DNA of 64,000 bases from positions 397,944,119 through 398,008,118 of the forward strand of contig NC_053392.1 of the NCBI RefSeq assembly GCF_905171765.1. The letters run 5' to 3'. The translations under genes and the position numbers were made by a program. The notes below the pieces were generated by a model that was given only the letters and a program-made list of their open reading frames with translations, did not search any database and had not been told where the DNA came from. This document shows positions 21,849 to 33,056 of this stretch, piece by piece. Position 1 is the stretch's first letter. The number at the start of each line of letters is the position of its first letter. This stretch comes from Bufo bufo (taxonomy: Eukaryota > Chordata > Amphibia > Anura > Bufonidae).

Positions 21849-24800
21849 CTCTTCATTCAAAATTAGCAGACCCAGAAGGGAGATATCTCCTATTAAACTG
21901 CGAGATAGGACATAATAAATATACAATATGCAACTTATATGCACCTAATATAAAAACAGTTCACTGGCTCATAGAAACTCTGGATAAGATAGCAGCATTC
22001 GCTTTTGGTTGGCTGATTATTGGAGGGGATTTCAATCTGACTTTAAATCCGTTATTGGACTCCTCAACCAAGAAGTCGGCTATATCGTTTAGGGCATTGA
22101 AGGCATTGCAGACATGCTTAAGGGAAATTAAGGTAATAGATTTATGGAGGTCGATTCATGGAGATAGAAGGGACTTCACTTTTTATTCAAACCCTCATAA
22201 ATCGTACCAGAGACTGGACTATTTAATGATCCAGGATAATTGCCTGACCTCAGTTCAGTCAGCTACTATAGATAGTATCACGATTTCTGATCATGCTATG
22301 GTATATTGTACTTTGCAGATACCTAGCATGAGAGGGAAGGAGTGGTCATGGAGGTTAAATCATACTCTATTAGATACCAAGTCAGAGGTAGAAGCTATCA
22401 CTAGGAAATTGAAGGAATATTTTGATCTAAATGTGAATACCGCCTCTTCATCCGCCATCTTGTGGGAAGCTCATAAGGCGGTTATAAGGGGAGAATTCAT
22501 TGCCTTAGGATCACATATTAAAAGAGAAAGGACAAAACAATTGACAGAGTTATTGGCTCGCATTTCCCAAGTAGAAAGAACACATAAAAGATCTTTAGCA
22601 GAGAAGGATTTTGAGATTCTTGTGAGGCTTAGACAGGATCTTAAGTCATTGCTTAATGTTAAAGCTGCTAAAGCATACTTAAGAATAAAGCACAAACACT
22701 ACATACATGGGAACAGAGGCAGTAAGGTCCTGTCCGCCATGATTAAGAAACGAACAGAGCAAAACTTTCATTAAGCAAATGACAACTCAGGAGGGGAAAG
22801 TTACAGTGGATGACATGGAGATTTCTGACGTATTTACTACATATTATTATGACTTATATAATTTACGCAAAAGTGAGACTAACGAAGAGCAGCAAATTAG
22901 ACAGGAAAAGACAGAGTCCTTCTTGCAGAAACTAGGGTTGCCATCTGTACAAGTAGAGGACAGGGAGTCTTTAATAGCCCCAGTAACACTAGGTGAGGTT
23001 GAGAAGGCCCTAAAATCAACGCCTAAAGGGAAAAGCCTGGGTCCTGACGGGCTGACTGTAGCCTACTATAAAAAGTTTTTTCCAGTACTAGGCCCTCATA
23101 TTGTCTCACTCTTTAACTCTCTGATGAATGGAACCCCTCTGCCAAAGCAATCACTGGACGCTCACATTACAATACTGCCGAAACCTGGGAAAGACCTGAA
23201 CCTACCATCTAGCTATAGGCCAATTTCATTGCTTAACGCAGATGTTAAGTTATGGGCGAAAATCTTGGCTTATAGAATATCCCCCTTACTTAGGGGCCTA
23301 ATCTCCCCTGAGCAGGCGGGTTTTGTGGGCGGTAGGGAGTGCAGGGATAGCACTTTCCGAGTTATAATGGCGCAACAATATGCTTTGTCACGTGGTCACA
23401 ACATTACTTTGTTAAGCACCGACACTGAAAAAGCGTTTGATAGAGTGGACTGGAAATTTATGGCAGCCACTCTTCGGAAATTCGGCTTTCCCCCTCAATT
23501 TATTTCCGCAGTGCTATCCCTGTACTCCTCCCCTACAGCAAAAATTCGCATAAATGGCAACCTTTCTGCCCACTTTGATATTAAAAATGGGACTAGGCAG
23601 GGCTGCCCTTTATCCCCATACTATTCATACCAAACCTTTCTTCAGGCAATTAGGCAAGACAGGGAAATACAGGGGTTTAAGATTGGTACCCACACACATA
23701 CCGTGGCAGCGTTCGCTGACGATATGCTCTTGATGCTGTCAAACCCTAGAGTAGCTTTCCCAGCGCTGCTAAGATTATTAGATAATTTTGGGTTTGTGTC
23801 AAATTTTAAAATAAATTTAGCCAAATGTGTCGCTCTAGGAGTCAATACTCCACAGTCGACCATAGCACATCTAAAAGCAAATTACCCCTTTAAATGGAAA
23901 ACGGACAGCATTGACTATCTTGGAGTTCAAATAACAAAACACCCTGACCAATTGTTCTCCCAGAATTATCCAAAACTATTAGAAGACATTAGACTACAGC
24001 TCAAAGAGCTTAAAATACCATTCTTGACATGGCTAGGGAGAAAAAAATGTAATTAAAACCTATATCTTACCCAAACTGCTATATTTGATGCAGACTTTGC
24101 CAGTAGCATTGCCCCGCCAGTTTTTAGGTCAAGTAAGAAGGATTTTTTCCTCATTTGTGTGGAATCAGGCAAAACCCAGGATCGCATACAAGAGGCTAAC
24201 ATTACCCAAACATAAAGGCGGATTCGGACTGCCAGATGGGAATAGTTATTACAGAGCAATACAGATAAGGCTTCACTCTGAGATAATAAATCCAAAGGTT
24301 GATAAATTAGGATGTCAGATAGCGAGGAAACTGTTAGGACCCAGAGGGCTATCCTTGTTGTGGGGAGTTAATCACAGATCCATTAGTGGAAGTGATATTC
24401 CGAATTCACTTAAAGGGGTAATTGACTCCTGGTACAAATTATCTGAATTTTTGCACCCCATTAGTTGTATCTCACCCCTAACACCCATTAGATTTCTGCC
24501 CTATTTGTTGGAAATGGAGTTTAGAGACGACATGGGACTATGGGCTGCTCTGGGTGACATAGCAGTAGGGGATGTGTTAGTAAATCGTAAGATACCGGAT
24601 ATAGCATCTTTGAGGGACACTTTTCAGAAGTTACCCTGGATATTGACACATCACTCACAATTCAAAAAAATCTGCCAGCAATATTTAAATACTACCTCGA
24701 GTAGTTATACCCCTACTTGGTATGATGGGATATGGAACCAGTCAATCAACAGGAAAGGAGCTATTTCCCGGATTTATAATAAGGTTCTGGAGATGGGTTC

Positions 24801-25401
24801 TGATACTAGACCAAAATTCATTGAACAATGGGCTTCTGAAATGGATTTTAAAATTAGCAATGACACCTCTGAGAGAATACTTGCACACTCACATGGATAC
24901 TCTCGTTGTATAAAAATACAAGAGAATTCTTTTAAAATAATCACAAGATGGTATAAGACCCCTGACAAATTACATATCATCTCTCCTTCAAACTCATCGG
25001 TTTGCTGGAGATGTGGGGGGGCCAGAGGAACCATGTTTCACATCTGGTGGGCCTGTCCATTAATTAAAAGATTCTGGGACATGGTGTCAGAGAAAGTGCA
25101 AAAAATTTGCAAGATTGGATCCCCCATCACTCCACAAGTAGCCATTCTAAACCTACCAGATTGTAATTATAGGTTAACTGCACATTCCTTACTAGCACAA
25201 ATGATAGCAGCCACAAAACTGCTGATACCAAAATATTGGCTATCCAGAGATGTACCGAGTTTGCAAGAATGGATGAACAAGGTGCAGGAGATAAGCCAGC
25301 TGGAAGAGCTAACAAGCTGGGAAACCCTATCTCATGACAAGTTTTTAATGTCCTGGAGTAAATGGAAGGATTGGTACACTTCTGTCTCAGATGCTGTGTA
25401 A
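21849..25401 (+). pseudogene. L1 ORF2 remnant, frameshifted
   Basis: The truncated endonuclease retains GGDFNLTLNP and SDHAMVYC. The RT retains YRPISLLNADVKLW, STDTEKAFDRVDW, GTRQGCPLSP and VAAFADDMLLML. The C-terminus retains CWRCGGARGTMFHIWWAC and ends at 25401. The frame changes three times by eye: near 22770 (after KKRTEQNF), near 23620 (after CPLSP, where a short part of the RT is damaged) and at the A-run at 24042-24048. It cannot encode a complete protein. Confidence 0.92.
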
Positions 25402-25812
25402 AGGAGAATGCCATACTCGTTCTCTAGATTATACAGAGGTGCAGACAAGATAGAAAATCTTTACAGTCATACTACATAAGATGGGCAGAGGAGGTCTTTA
25501 TGTTGCTTGTCAATTGGGAGGATTGGGATATTTATATTGGATTTATATTTAGGAATGTACATTGTACTCAGGCTTATGGTTAAGTGGCGATTCATAGTTT
25601 GCTATCCAAGCTTTGTGCCTTAATGATATATTCTATGTTCAGTCTGCAAAATTGAATCCCTGTATGTACCTCAATTTTCACAAACATTTGTAACCAGATA
25701 TGTTTATTTTGGAGCAGTTATTCTTATTCTTATTATTTAATATTTTTACTTTCACATGTACTTGTAAAATTGCATGAAAAATCTTAATAAATAAAGATTT
25801 GATTAAAAAAAA
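21849..25812 (+). mobile_element. 5'-truncated L1 with 17-bp duplication
   Basis: An L1 fragment of 3.96 kb inserted in the MITE. AGAATGCATTGGGGCTA is repeated at 21832-21848 and 25813-25829. The 5' end is cut inside the endonuclease; the 3' end has AATAAATAAAG followed by a short A run. It carries only the broken ORF2 and is related to, but clearly diverged from, the intact L1 at 9.1-14.9 kb. Confidence 0.93.
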
Positions 25813-26628
25813 AGAATGCATTGGGGCTAAACTGATCCGTTTTGGGCCGCTTGTGAGAGCCCAAAAACGGATCTCACAAGCGGACCCAGAAACGCCAGTG
25901 TGAAAGTAGCCTTATCAGCAGTTTCTCTTAACTTTAAGTCATTGGATGGACGACTTGACTCCAGAGCAGAATTTTGATTGTAGATTGACATTGATCAAAG
26001 GTGTCTGGAATATTAGACACCAACCCCCCTCTCAGTCCTGTCCTCCATCACAGTCGTATCCCCCAGCCACTTCCTATTCAACATCCATGACTTCTCCACC
26101 TGCTCACTCTTACTCTGTTGCACATACCTCTCCCCCATCCCACCCTTTTTCCCCCCGTCCCAAGCCAACCTATATGCCACCCATACCCAATGTCACACAC
26201 ATTTCCACCATCTCAAACCCATAACACAGCTATCAACCAGCATCAACCTTTCGAGTGCCTCACTCGTTAAGCCAATCACAATCCCATTTACCTTCCTATG
26301 TATCTTTACAAACACCTTCACAATCCCAGACCAGTGGTGGTTCTCATACTCAACGAGTCCTGATTTGACTTCTACGTCGACTACATCTAAAATCTCCCAA
26401 AAAGATGCTGTCTCTCCCTCTATTTTTCCAACTCCCAACGCTTTTACTACCCCTTCCTCAAACCAATCTCTTCCATACCAATCTGGTTCAGAATCCTATC
26501 CCCTTCATACTCCACAACACCATCAGCAGGGTGAATATCTCAGACCTCAAGAATCATTTATGCAATCCCTCCTTGACCAAACTGCTGAAGATGTTGGGTC
26601 CATAACTGATGCTCCAGAAAAGGGTTAA

Positions 26629-26848
26629 TCGACTCAACAACCACCATAGGGAACATAATTTATAATTTTGATAACAGTTATAACAGAAGACCTCATCATG
26701 TCCTTTTGATGACTGCGTCTATTTATGCACTTTTATTGATCTTTAATTATCTTAAACTTGAAAAATGTGTTATCGTTCTACTTTTAAAGTTTTAGTTTTC
26801 TTTTAAGGAACCTTTTGGATATGTGGGTTGTGCATGCTTACCTCATTT
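26629..26848. other. Harbinger region between its two genes
   Basis: AT-rich sequence after the end of the MADF-type gene. Probably shared 3' sequence of the convergent Harbinger genes (inference). No other feature seen. Confidence 0.4.
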
Positions 26849-26849
26849 T

Positions 26850-27304
26850 TAAAGTGAACCTGTCATCAACTTTATGAAGCCCATACTAACGGCAGAATAA
26901 AGTAGAGACAGGTAATTTGATTTCAGCGGTCTGTCATTAAAAGTGGTTGTTGAGAACATCAAAATCATTGCAGATTTGGCCTTGAAAAGAGTCACTGCCA
27001 CCTGAGTAGAGTCATGGTTATTCATGAATTCCTGCTGATGACTGACAGTCTTCTACCTAGTTTTCTCTCTAGGAGAGAACTGCCAATCATCAGCAGGTGG
27101 GTGAGAGAGCAGGAGATTATCAATAACCATGACTCTTCTCAGGTAGGTTTGACTTTTCAAGGCCTGGACTGCAATGGTTATGATGCTGGTTCTTGGCAAC
27201 CACTTTTAGTTCATGAGTGACACACTGCAGAAATCCACATTGTTGTCAGTAATTTATGCAGCACTGAGTGAGGTCTGCACAAAGCTGATGACTTGTTCAC
27301 TTTA
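26850..27304. repeat. Long palindromic MITE (TTAAAGTGAAC ends)
   Basis: TTAAAGTGAACCTGTC at the left answers GACTTGTTCACTTTA at the right. Most of the 455 bp folds back on itself (ATCAGCAGG against CCTGCTGAT in the centre, and GGTTGTTGAGAACATC against a near-complement near 27190). The TTAA + AG start resembles T2/Kolobok-type MITEs of frogs (family knowledge). Confidence 0.65.
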
Positions 27305-27858
27305 GGCCTGTTTTCCACTTGTTGGTCCATTGAAATAATCTCTCTCTGTAGCATGATCCTCCATTGTACAATTGCTGGAGAACGTAGCATTAACAAGACT
27401 ACGAATGATATATGTCAGTACTAGACCTTTTACATAATAATGGCTTATACACACACCCTCAGAGACATGCAATTTGTCAGCGAACAATATGTCCTGTTGC
27501 GAAAATTTTCCTGCACACGGGAGAAAACAGCATTAGAGATTACAATGATTCTGTGCATGTTGTGCCACCCTCACGGCTATTGTCAAGCACTTATATGATC
27601 ATATGAGTGAGGGAGAATAGCCCTGTGCTGTGCACTGCTGTTTGCACGATCTATGCCGCCACGGGACATATGGCCCGCTCAAGGACCACATGTCTTGCAG
27701 TGCATACAGTCGTGTGCTAATTCTGAACTCGGTATGATGAAGCTAGCACATAGCAGTAGCAATCATGATAATGGTATGCACTCACATCATATAGAGAAGA
27801 GGATCACAATCACATACAGCCAGATTTTCATAATGGACTGTCTTGTGTGAAAGAACCC
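27305..27858. other. Stretch between MITEs, no gene recognised
   Basis: Moderately complex sequence without a long coding frame, splice structure or terminal repeats that I can see. It lies within the span of the broken Harbinger element and may be unrelated inserted sequence. Confidence 0.35.
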
Positions 27859-27861
27859 TAA

Positions 27862-28795
27862 GGCTGGTTTCACACGGGCGTCGCGGGAAAAGGTGCGGGT
27901 GCGTTGTGGGAACATGCGCGACTTTTCCGCTCGAGTGCAAAACATTGTAATGCGTTTTGCACTCACGTGAGAAAAATCGCGCATGTTTGGTACCCAAACC
28001 CGAACTTCTTCACAGAAGTTCGGGCTTGGGATCGGTGTTCTGTAGATTGTATTATTTTCCCTTATAACATGGTTAGAAGGGAAAATAATAGCATTCTGAA
28101 TACAGAATGCATAGTAAAATGGCGCTGGAGGGGTTAAAAAATAAAATAAAAATAATTAAACTCACCTTAATCCACTTGCTCGCGCAGCCGGCATCTCTTC
28201 TGTCTCCTTCTTTGCTGATTGCAGGAAAAGGATCTGTGGTGACGTCACTCTGGTCATCACATGATCCATTACCATGGTAAAAGATCATGTGATGACCGGA
28301 GTGACGTCACCACAGGTCCTTTTCCTGCAATCAGCAAAGAAGGAGACAGAAGAGAAGCCGGGCTGCGCGAGCAAGTGGATTAAGGAGAGTTAAAAAATAA
28401 ATTAACCCCTCCAGCGCTATTTTACTATGCATTCTGTATTCAGAATGCTATTATTTTCCCTTATAACCATGTTATAAGGGAAAATAATAATGATTGGGTC
28501 CCCATCCCGATCGTCTCCTAGCAACCATGTGTGAAAATCGCACCGCATCCACACTTGCTTGCGGATGCTTGCGATTTTCACGCAGCCCCATTCACTTCTA
28601 TGGGGCCTGCGTTGCGTGAAAAACGCTGAATATAGAACATGCTGCGATTTTCACACAACGCACAAGTGATGCGTGAAAATCACCGCTCATGTGCACAGCC
28701 CCATAGAAATGAATGGGTCAGGATTCAGTGCGGGTACAATGCGTTCAACTCACGCATCGCATCCGCGCGGAATACTCGGCCGTGTGAAAGGGGCC
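27862..28795. repeat. 0.93-kb palindromic MITE with TAA duplication, copy 1
   Basis: Begins GGCTGGTTTCACACGGGCGT and ends CGTGTGAAAGGGGCC, with TAA at 27859-27861 and 28796-28798. The arms contain matched pairs (AACTTCTTCACAGAAGTT, GGAAAATAATAGCATTCTGA). Near the centre the perfect palindrome TGACGTCA occurs twice, in GGTGACGTCACTCTGG and GAGTGACGTCACCAC. A second copy in the opposite orientation is at 61448-62400. Confidence 0.82.
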
Positions 28796-28798
28796 TAA

Positions 28799-29380
28799 CA
28801 GTTACATCAAGTAGGGGATATAGCCACATACTATAGATACTGTAGATAATAAAACAAAACAGAAATCCAACTTTTGTTATCTAGCTTACCAAATGTGATA
28901 TCTAGACCCATCCTGGTAGGCTGTGTGCATTTATAGAAGGTTTTAAAACTTGTAAACTTACATTTTTTGCACAACAATGTAAAAGTATTATAATATATTG
29001 ACAAAAAAGTATTCCTTAATAAATACTTTTTGTTTTTCAAAGATCAATCTTCTTTATCCATTATGTTTAATAATTTATTGATCTTGGTCAGCATGTCTGA
29101 AAGAAAATATGAATACAATCAATACACAAAAAAAGGGGACAATAACAGAAAACATGATGGTCGGAGACGCATTAATAACCTTATGATGAATTGTTCAGAG
29201 AAAAAAAAAAAAAGACAATAAATTAGGTTGACAGATGCATACTGGTCGACTCTATGGTCAATTTTGAAACAGGCTACAATATAGAAACATCAAACAAATG
29301 AGAGTAGTTAAATTATTATGATATGCTCTGAATGTATTAAAACCAACCTAATAACTTGCTTTTATGTGGAACTGTAGCTA
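28799..29380. other. AT-rich stretch, no gene recognised
   Basis: Sits downstream of the Harbinger nuclease gene and has several A and T runs. No terminal repeat for the Harbinger element could be assigned. Confidence 0.4.
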
Positions 29381-30924
29381 TCAAAAAACTGATCCAGCTG
29401 AAGAGATGAAATATTCTGCAAATTGATCACACATGCGATTCACAGCAATTGTTGATCTTGGCCCACTTTGAACTGGATCTCCTGGTGTATTTACTGACAG
29501 GGGGTCTAAAAGCAAAGGCTCTTTGGTCAGTACATAATTGTGCAACACTTCACATCCTTTTATTATGTCATCCACAGTATCTATTTATAATTGTATTGGC
29601 CGAGTGAATATTCTCCATTTTGCAGCCAAAAGCACACTACCATTCTTCTGGTGCGAGTCAGTCGGTAATTAAATACTCTTTTACGATAGTTTAAACCACG
29701 GCTAGCATATGGCTTCAGTAAATTTCCACACATTTGGAAAGCTTCATCTCCAACAAGAACAAATGGATGAGCGGGGTTTATAGTACCAGGTAAAGGCCTG
29801 GGCTCAGGTATTTCAAAGTTTCCTGAGTACAGTCTTCTTCCTATATCAGAATTTTTTAAAACACGAGAATCATTTGTTCGTCCAAAAGCTCCGATGTCGA
29901 CAGACACAAATTTATATTGTGCATCCACTATTGCCATTAATATGACAGAGAAATACTTTTTATAGTTGAAAAAAAAGAGGGGGCTTCATGACTCTCACAT
30001 GCTTTCCGTCCACTGCACCAATACAATTGGTAAACTGGGTGACCTCAAAAAACTCGTTGGCTATGCTGACCCACTGCTGGCGAGTAGGAGGGGGAACAAA
30101 TTCTTCACGCAGAAGATTCCATATTGCCTGGCAGGTATATTTAACGATGTAGGAAACTGTTGATTTTCCAAGTTGAAATTGAAAAGGACTTGAAAAACTC
30201 AACAGTGGCCAGAAACCTAAGAAAAAAAATAAAAAATTTGTACGACATACTATCCATAATGTAGCATTACAGGCAGTTTTCATACAGCAGAACAACTTTA
30301 CGGAGTGTTCAACAAGCGGCCTTCAAGGTACTTAACAACAGGTAGATAAAATAAAAATTAACATATAGTATCTAGCAGTAACTTTGGTGAAAGACTATGT
30401 ATTTTACCCATGATGTACCGAAAATACGTTATACAACCTTAACCAAAAGTCTTTAAAAGGAAATTAAAAAATTTTGGAACTATATCATTAGACTATATCT
30501 GTTCAGCCTAGCAATTTGTCTCTTGAGCTAACTTCTTTCAATCCCATACTCTAACAATATTAGAAAGTTAGAATTGGGGTTAAATATGTATTACAACTGG
30601 TGACTTGTTGACAAAAAGGCACAAAAACAGTCTGAGAAATAAATAAAAAGTTGGTGATTAGTACAATACATACCTCAAAGTGTGCATCAGTCGTTCTTCA
30701 GGAATTACACTTCGACGAAATTTTGTATCGTTGTGTCTTAATCGTCTACGCAAACGTTGGACAAGGTCATCAAAGCTTGAGACACTTACACGGAGATACT
30801 TAGAACATTTTTCAGGGTGTTTTCTAAGTTCATGAAAAAGGGTGAAAAAAACACTGCGTATCATTCGGCGCGATGTAATGGGATGCACCCAATATCGCCG
30901 TCTTCTTATGGATGACCTTCGCAT
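29381..30924 (-). pseudogene. PIF/Harbinger nuclease, broken
   Basis: The DDE nuclease of the Harbinger element, related to vertebrate HARBI1. Exon 1 (30674-30924) starts at the ATG at 30924 (MRRSSIRRRRYWVHP) and ends with a GTATGT donor. Exon 2 begins at 30216 after TTTTCTTAG. The joined codons give LMHTLRFLAT, the usual order in this family, and the splice phase fits. Motifs are GKSTVSYIV, IGAVDGKHVRV (first Asp), VLVGDEAFQM (second Asp) and YRLTRTRRMV. There are frameshifts near 30200 and 29960-29985. A further two-base loss falls where the family has the catalytic Glu (usual order RMVECAFG). The C-terminal remnant includes VDDIIKGCEVLHNYVL. The copy is inactive. Confidence 0.88.
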
Positions 30925-31470
30925 GTTTCCAAATCATAGTCCACAGAAAAAAGTACATGAGCAGGCAGCATTGTTCCTCTTCCAACAAAGTGATGTCACA
31001 ATATAGCACCATTGAATTTAGAGCATGTAGATGTGGGAGGGACAAAATATAAAAAAAGGAGACTTACATAATGGATTGAACTGACATTTTTAACGTATCA
31101 GTTACTGGTATGCGTTTTTAAACGTACCTAAAAGGTGTACGTTATGAATGAATCGGTTTAATTTCACGAACAGACAAAAAACAGAACGGAGAGCCGAACG
31201 CTGATGTGAACATACCCTAATGGGGAAAACTTTTTTTTTTAATTTTGGAACAAGGTCGCAACATAAAATGTGAGAGTATGAAGACTTGAATGCACTACAT
31301 CCTGTTCTGTGCACTGTATCAGGATAGGTCATCAATATTAGATCAGCGGTGGTCTGATTCTCGGAATCCAGCTGATCAGCTGCTTGAAGAGCTAGAGGTG
31401 CTAATGGGAGCACTGCTTCCTCCTAAAAATAACTTGCACGTCATATCCTTTGTAGCAGCAGAAGCGCAAT
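30925..31470. other. Harbinger 5' flank and MITE fragment
   Basis: Upstream of the nuclease start I see no clear terminal repeat. Near 31100-31222 there is a fragment ending GCTGATGTGAACATACCCTA, which resembles one end of a MITE without its partner. No gene is seen. Confidence 0.4.
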
Positions 31471-31474
31471 GTAA

Positions 31475-31745
31475 TTCACTTGAATGGGTCCGCAATCCAG
31501 AGCTGCGGTGCAGAACGGAGGCACGGAACCACTAGTGTTCCTATCCGTGCCTCCACACCGCAAAAAAAAAAATAGAACATGTTCTATTTTTTTTGCGGTG
31601 CCGATGGATCACGGACCCATTCAAGTTGAATGGGTCTTGATCCGTCCCGGCCGCCGCACGGACGTTGCCAGTGCACTGGGGACAGCAAATTCCCCAAAGT
31701 CCCCAATGCACAGAGTGGCCGCACAACGACCGCGAGCATGAGGCC
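31475..31745. repeat. MITE of the GCATGAGGCC-ended group, partial
   Basis: The right end, GCGAGCATGAGGCC, is followed by TAA. The body has TGAATGGGTCCGCAATCC and an internal inverted repeat around AATAGAACATGTTCTATT. The left end is not clear. Confidence 0.45.
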
Positions 31746-32220
31746 TAACTGTTCTTTAATAGTTGCGTTTCTCCAGGCCTGTCCATGCAGAATACCACCA
31801 CCATCAGTAGAAGGAAAATTGCATAACAAAAGGCTATACATTTGAACTAGTGCCAAAACATACTACTTCTTATCAGGCTAGGTTTAGACGGCCAAAAAGC
31901 TGAGCTGAAAAATGAGTGAGAAATCATTCAGTGCAGCTTTAAATCATCAATGTATTTACCCCTTTCCCATTGACTACAATGGGGAAACTGGCTTCAAAAG
32001 CCGCTGAAAGTAGTAATAGGCCACTTCTGAAGTGTAGTTTAGCTGCATGCACCAAGTAGTGTTTTTTCCCAATGACATCAAGGTGAAGCTGTTGATGTTG
32101 TTTTTAACGCATATTATGCCGGGTAAAAAGCAGCTTATTTTTTTTTTAATCAGAGTATCCCATAACTGGATTCTACTTTGCCCTGAAACTTGTAGGCTAA
32201 AAGCCCAGGAGAGGCAAGAA
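31746..32220. other. Intergenic stretch, nothing recognised
   Basis: No convincing gene or complete repeat. Sequence downstream of PPIL4. Confidence 0.4.
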
Positions 32221-32221
32221 T

Positions 32222-32614
32222 GAGGCCTCTTGCCCACGAACGTAAGGGCTCCGTGCCCGTGCTGTGGACCGCAAATTGTGATCTGTAATGCATGGGCACC
32301 GACTGTGGGGTAGCCGCATGCAGATCGCAGACCCATTCACTTGAATGGGGTCCACGATCCATCCGTTCCCCAAAAATATAGAACAAGTTCTATCTTTTTG
32401 CGGAATGGAACACCACAGAAGCACTCCACAGGGCTTCCGTGGGGTTCCGTTCTGTGCTTCCGTTCCGCACGTCTGGATTTGCAGACCCATTCAAGTGAAT
32501 GGGTCGGCATCCATGATGCGGAATGCACAGAGCTGGTGACCCGTGTGTTGCGAAACCACCGTATCGCTCCACAGAACAGGCACGGAGCCCTTCTGTTCGT
32601 GGGCAAAAGGCCTT
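32222..32614. repeat. Palindromic MITE (GAGGCCTCTTGCCCACGAAC ends)
   Basis: GAGGCCTCTTGCCCACGAAC at the left answers GTTCGTGGGCAAAAGGCC-type sequence at the right. The halves mirror each other through CATTCACTTGAATGGG and CATTCAAGTGAATGGG. No coding capacity. It lies about 170 bp downstream of the PPIL4 polyadenylation signal. Confidence 0.68.
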
Positions 32615-32781
32615 AGTGTAGGTCCTGTCTGATAGATGCCACCTGGTAGATAAGCCTGACATATTCTTGATCAAAAATACGCCCAAAGATCTTCTAATTT
32701 TCATATAGTTAATACCAACATTATCACAAAGATTGTACACAGTCATTTTTTAAATAAATAAAGTTAAAAATGCTGAAGATA

Positions 32782-32787
32782 TTTATT
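32782..32787 (-). terminator. PPIL4: PPIL4 polyadenylation signal AATAAA
   Basis: On the minus strand, AATAAA lies 48 nt after the PPIL4 stop codon. An ATTAAA variant also occurs slightly upstream (near 32803-32808), so a very short 3' UTR is predicted. Confidence 0.65.
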
Positions 32788-32834
32788 GTGAAAAATGTAA
32801 GCTTTAATACACAATGACATATCTTCCTTGCTTT

Positions 32835-33056
32835 CTAGTCTCTGTCTCGATATTTAGATCGGTCCTTATACTGCTTTGGACTTCTATCTCTTCTTCTATC
32901 CCGGTCTCTTTCCTTTGTTTCTTCTCTCGACTTATCTTTGGAGCTGTGGTAGCTATTGCGCTCCCAAGAACGACTACGGCTTCTTCTGTGATCCTTCTTC
33001 TCACTCTTCCTCTTCTCTCTACAGTAGTCATCTTCATTTCTACTGTGGTGGGCCTC
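32835..33056 (-). CDS. PPIL4: PPIL4 terminal exon (RS tail)
   Basis: 73 codons plus the TAG at 32837-32835, after an AAAG acceptor at 33057. It encodes charged repeats such as [11 protein letters not shown] and [11 protein letters not shown], ending KYRDRD. The arginine/serine composition fits the C-terminal tail of the family, which mediates contacts in splicing complexes. A shifted minus-strand frame over the same bases is a shadow. Confidence 0.9.
   Translation of the reverse strand, partial: EAHHSRNEDDYCREKRKSEKKDHRRSRSRSWERNSYHSSKDKSREETKERDRDRRRDRSPKQYKDRSKYRDRD

Larger units (their letters stand above)
21459..25912. mobile_element. MITE in the Harbinger gene, carrying an L1
   Basis: The left end AGGCTACTTTCACACTCGCG at 21459 answers the right end CAGTGTGAAAGTAGCCT at 25912, with TA on both sides. 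The body has repeated ACGGATCCGT/GGATCCGT words that pair across its halves. Without the L1 it is about 0.5 kb. It interrupts exon 3 of the MADF-type gene. Confidence 0.75.
20316..26628 (+). pseudogene. Harbinger MADF/Myb-like accessory gene, split and decayed
   Basis: PIF/Harbinger transposons carry a DNA-binding partner protein that works with the nuclease. The ATG at 20316 begins MDEEDSLFVP. Exon 1 holds the first MADF half (LLTQLVEARPGLWDQ, LQWQEIYANVVPTLKDL). Exon 2 (20845-21001, after a TTTTCAG acceptor and before GTGAGT) holds TRWRSIHDQFMRDLNCE and APSGSRASSRKPY. Exon 3 starts at 21083. It includes VFEDLAQIFRDCLLKLEEQ, then resumes after the inserted MITE as WMDDLTPEQNF and a Pro/Ser-rich tail ending QSLLDQTAEDVGSITD at 26628. 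Stops occur after GLWDQ, after RKPY, at 21254 and near 21310, and the tail is frameshifted. The exon 1 donor is uncertain. Confidence 0.75.

Noticed and set aside
25946..26628. Separate Pro/Ser-rich gene
   Set aside because: It continues the interrupted exon 3 of the Harbinger MADF-type gene and is frameshifted itself.
32804..33037. 77-codon minus frame over the PPIL4 last exon
   Set aside because: It is a shifted reading of the RS-rich exon; the correct frame gives the RS tail and stop in phase with the previous exon.
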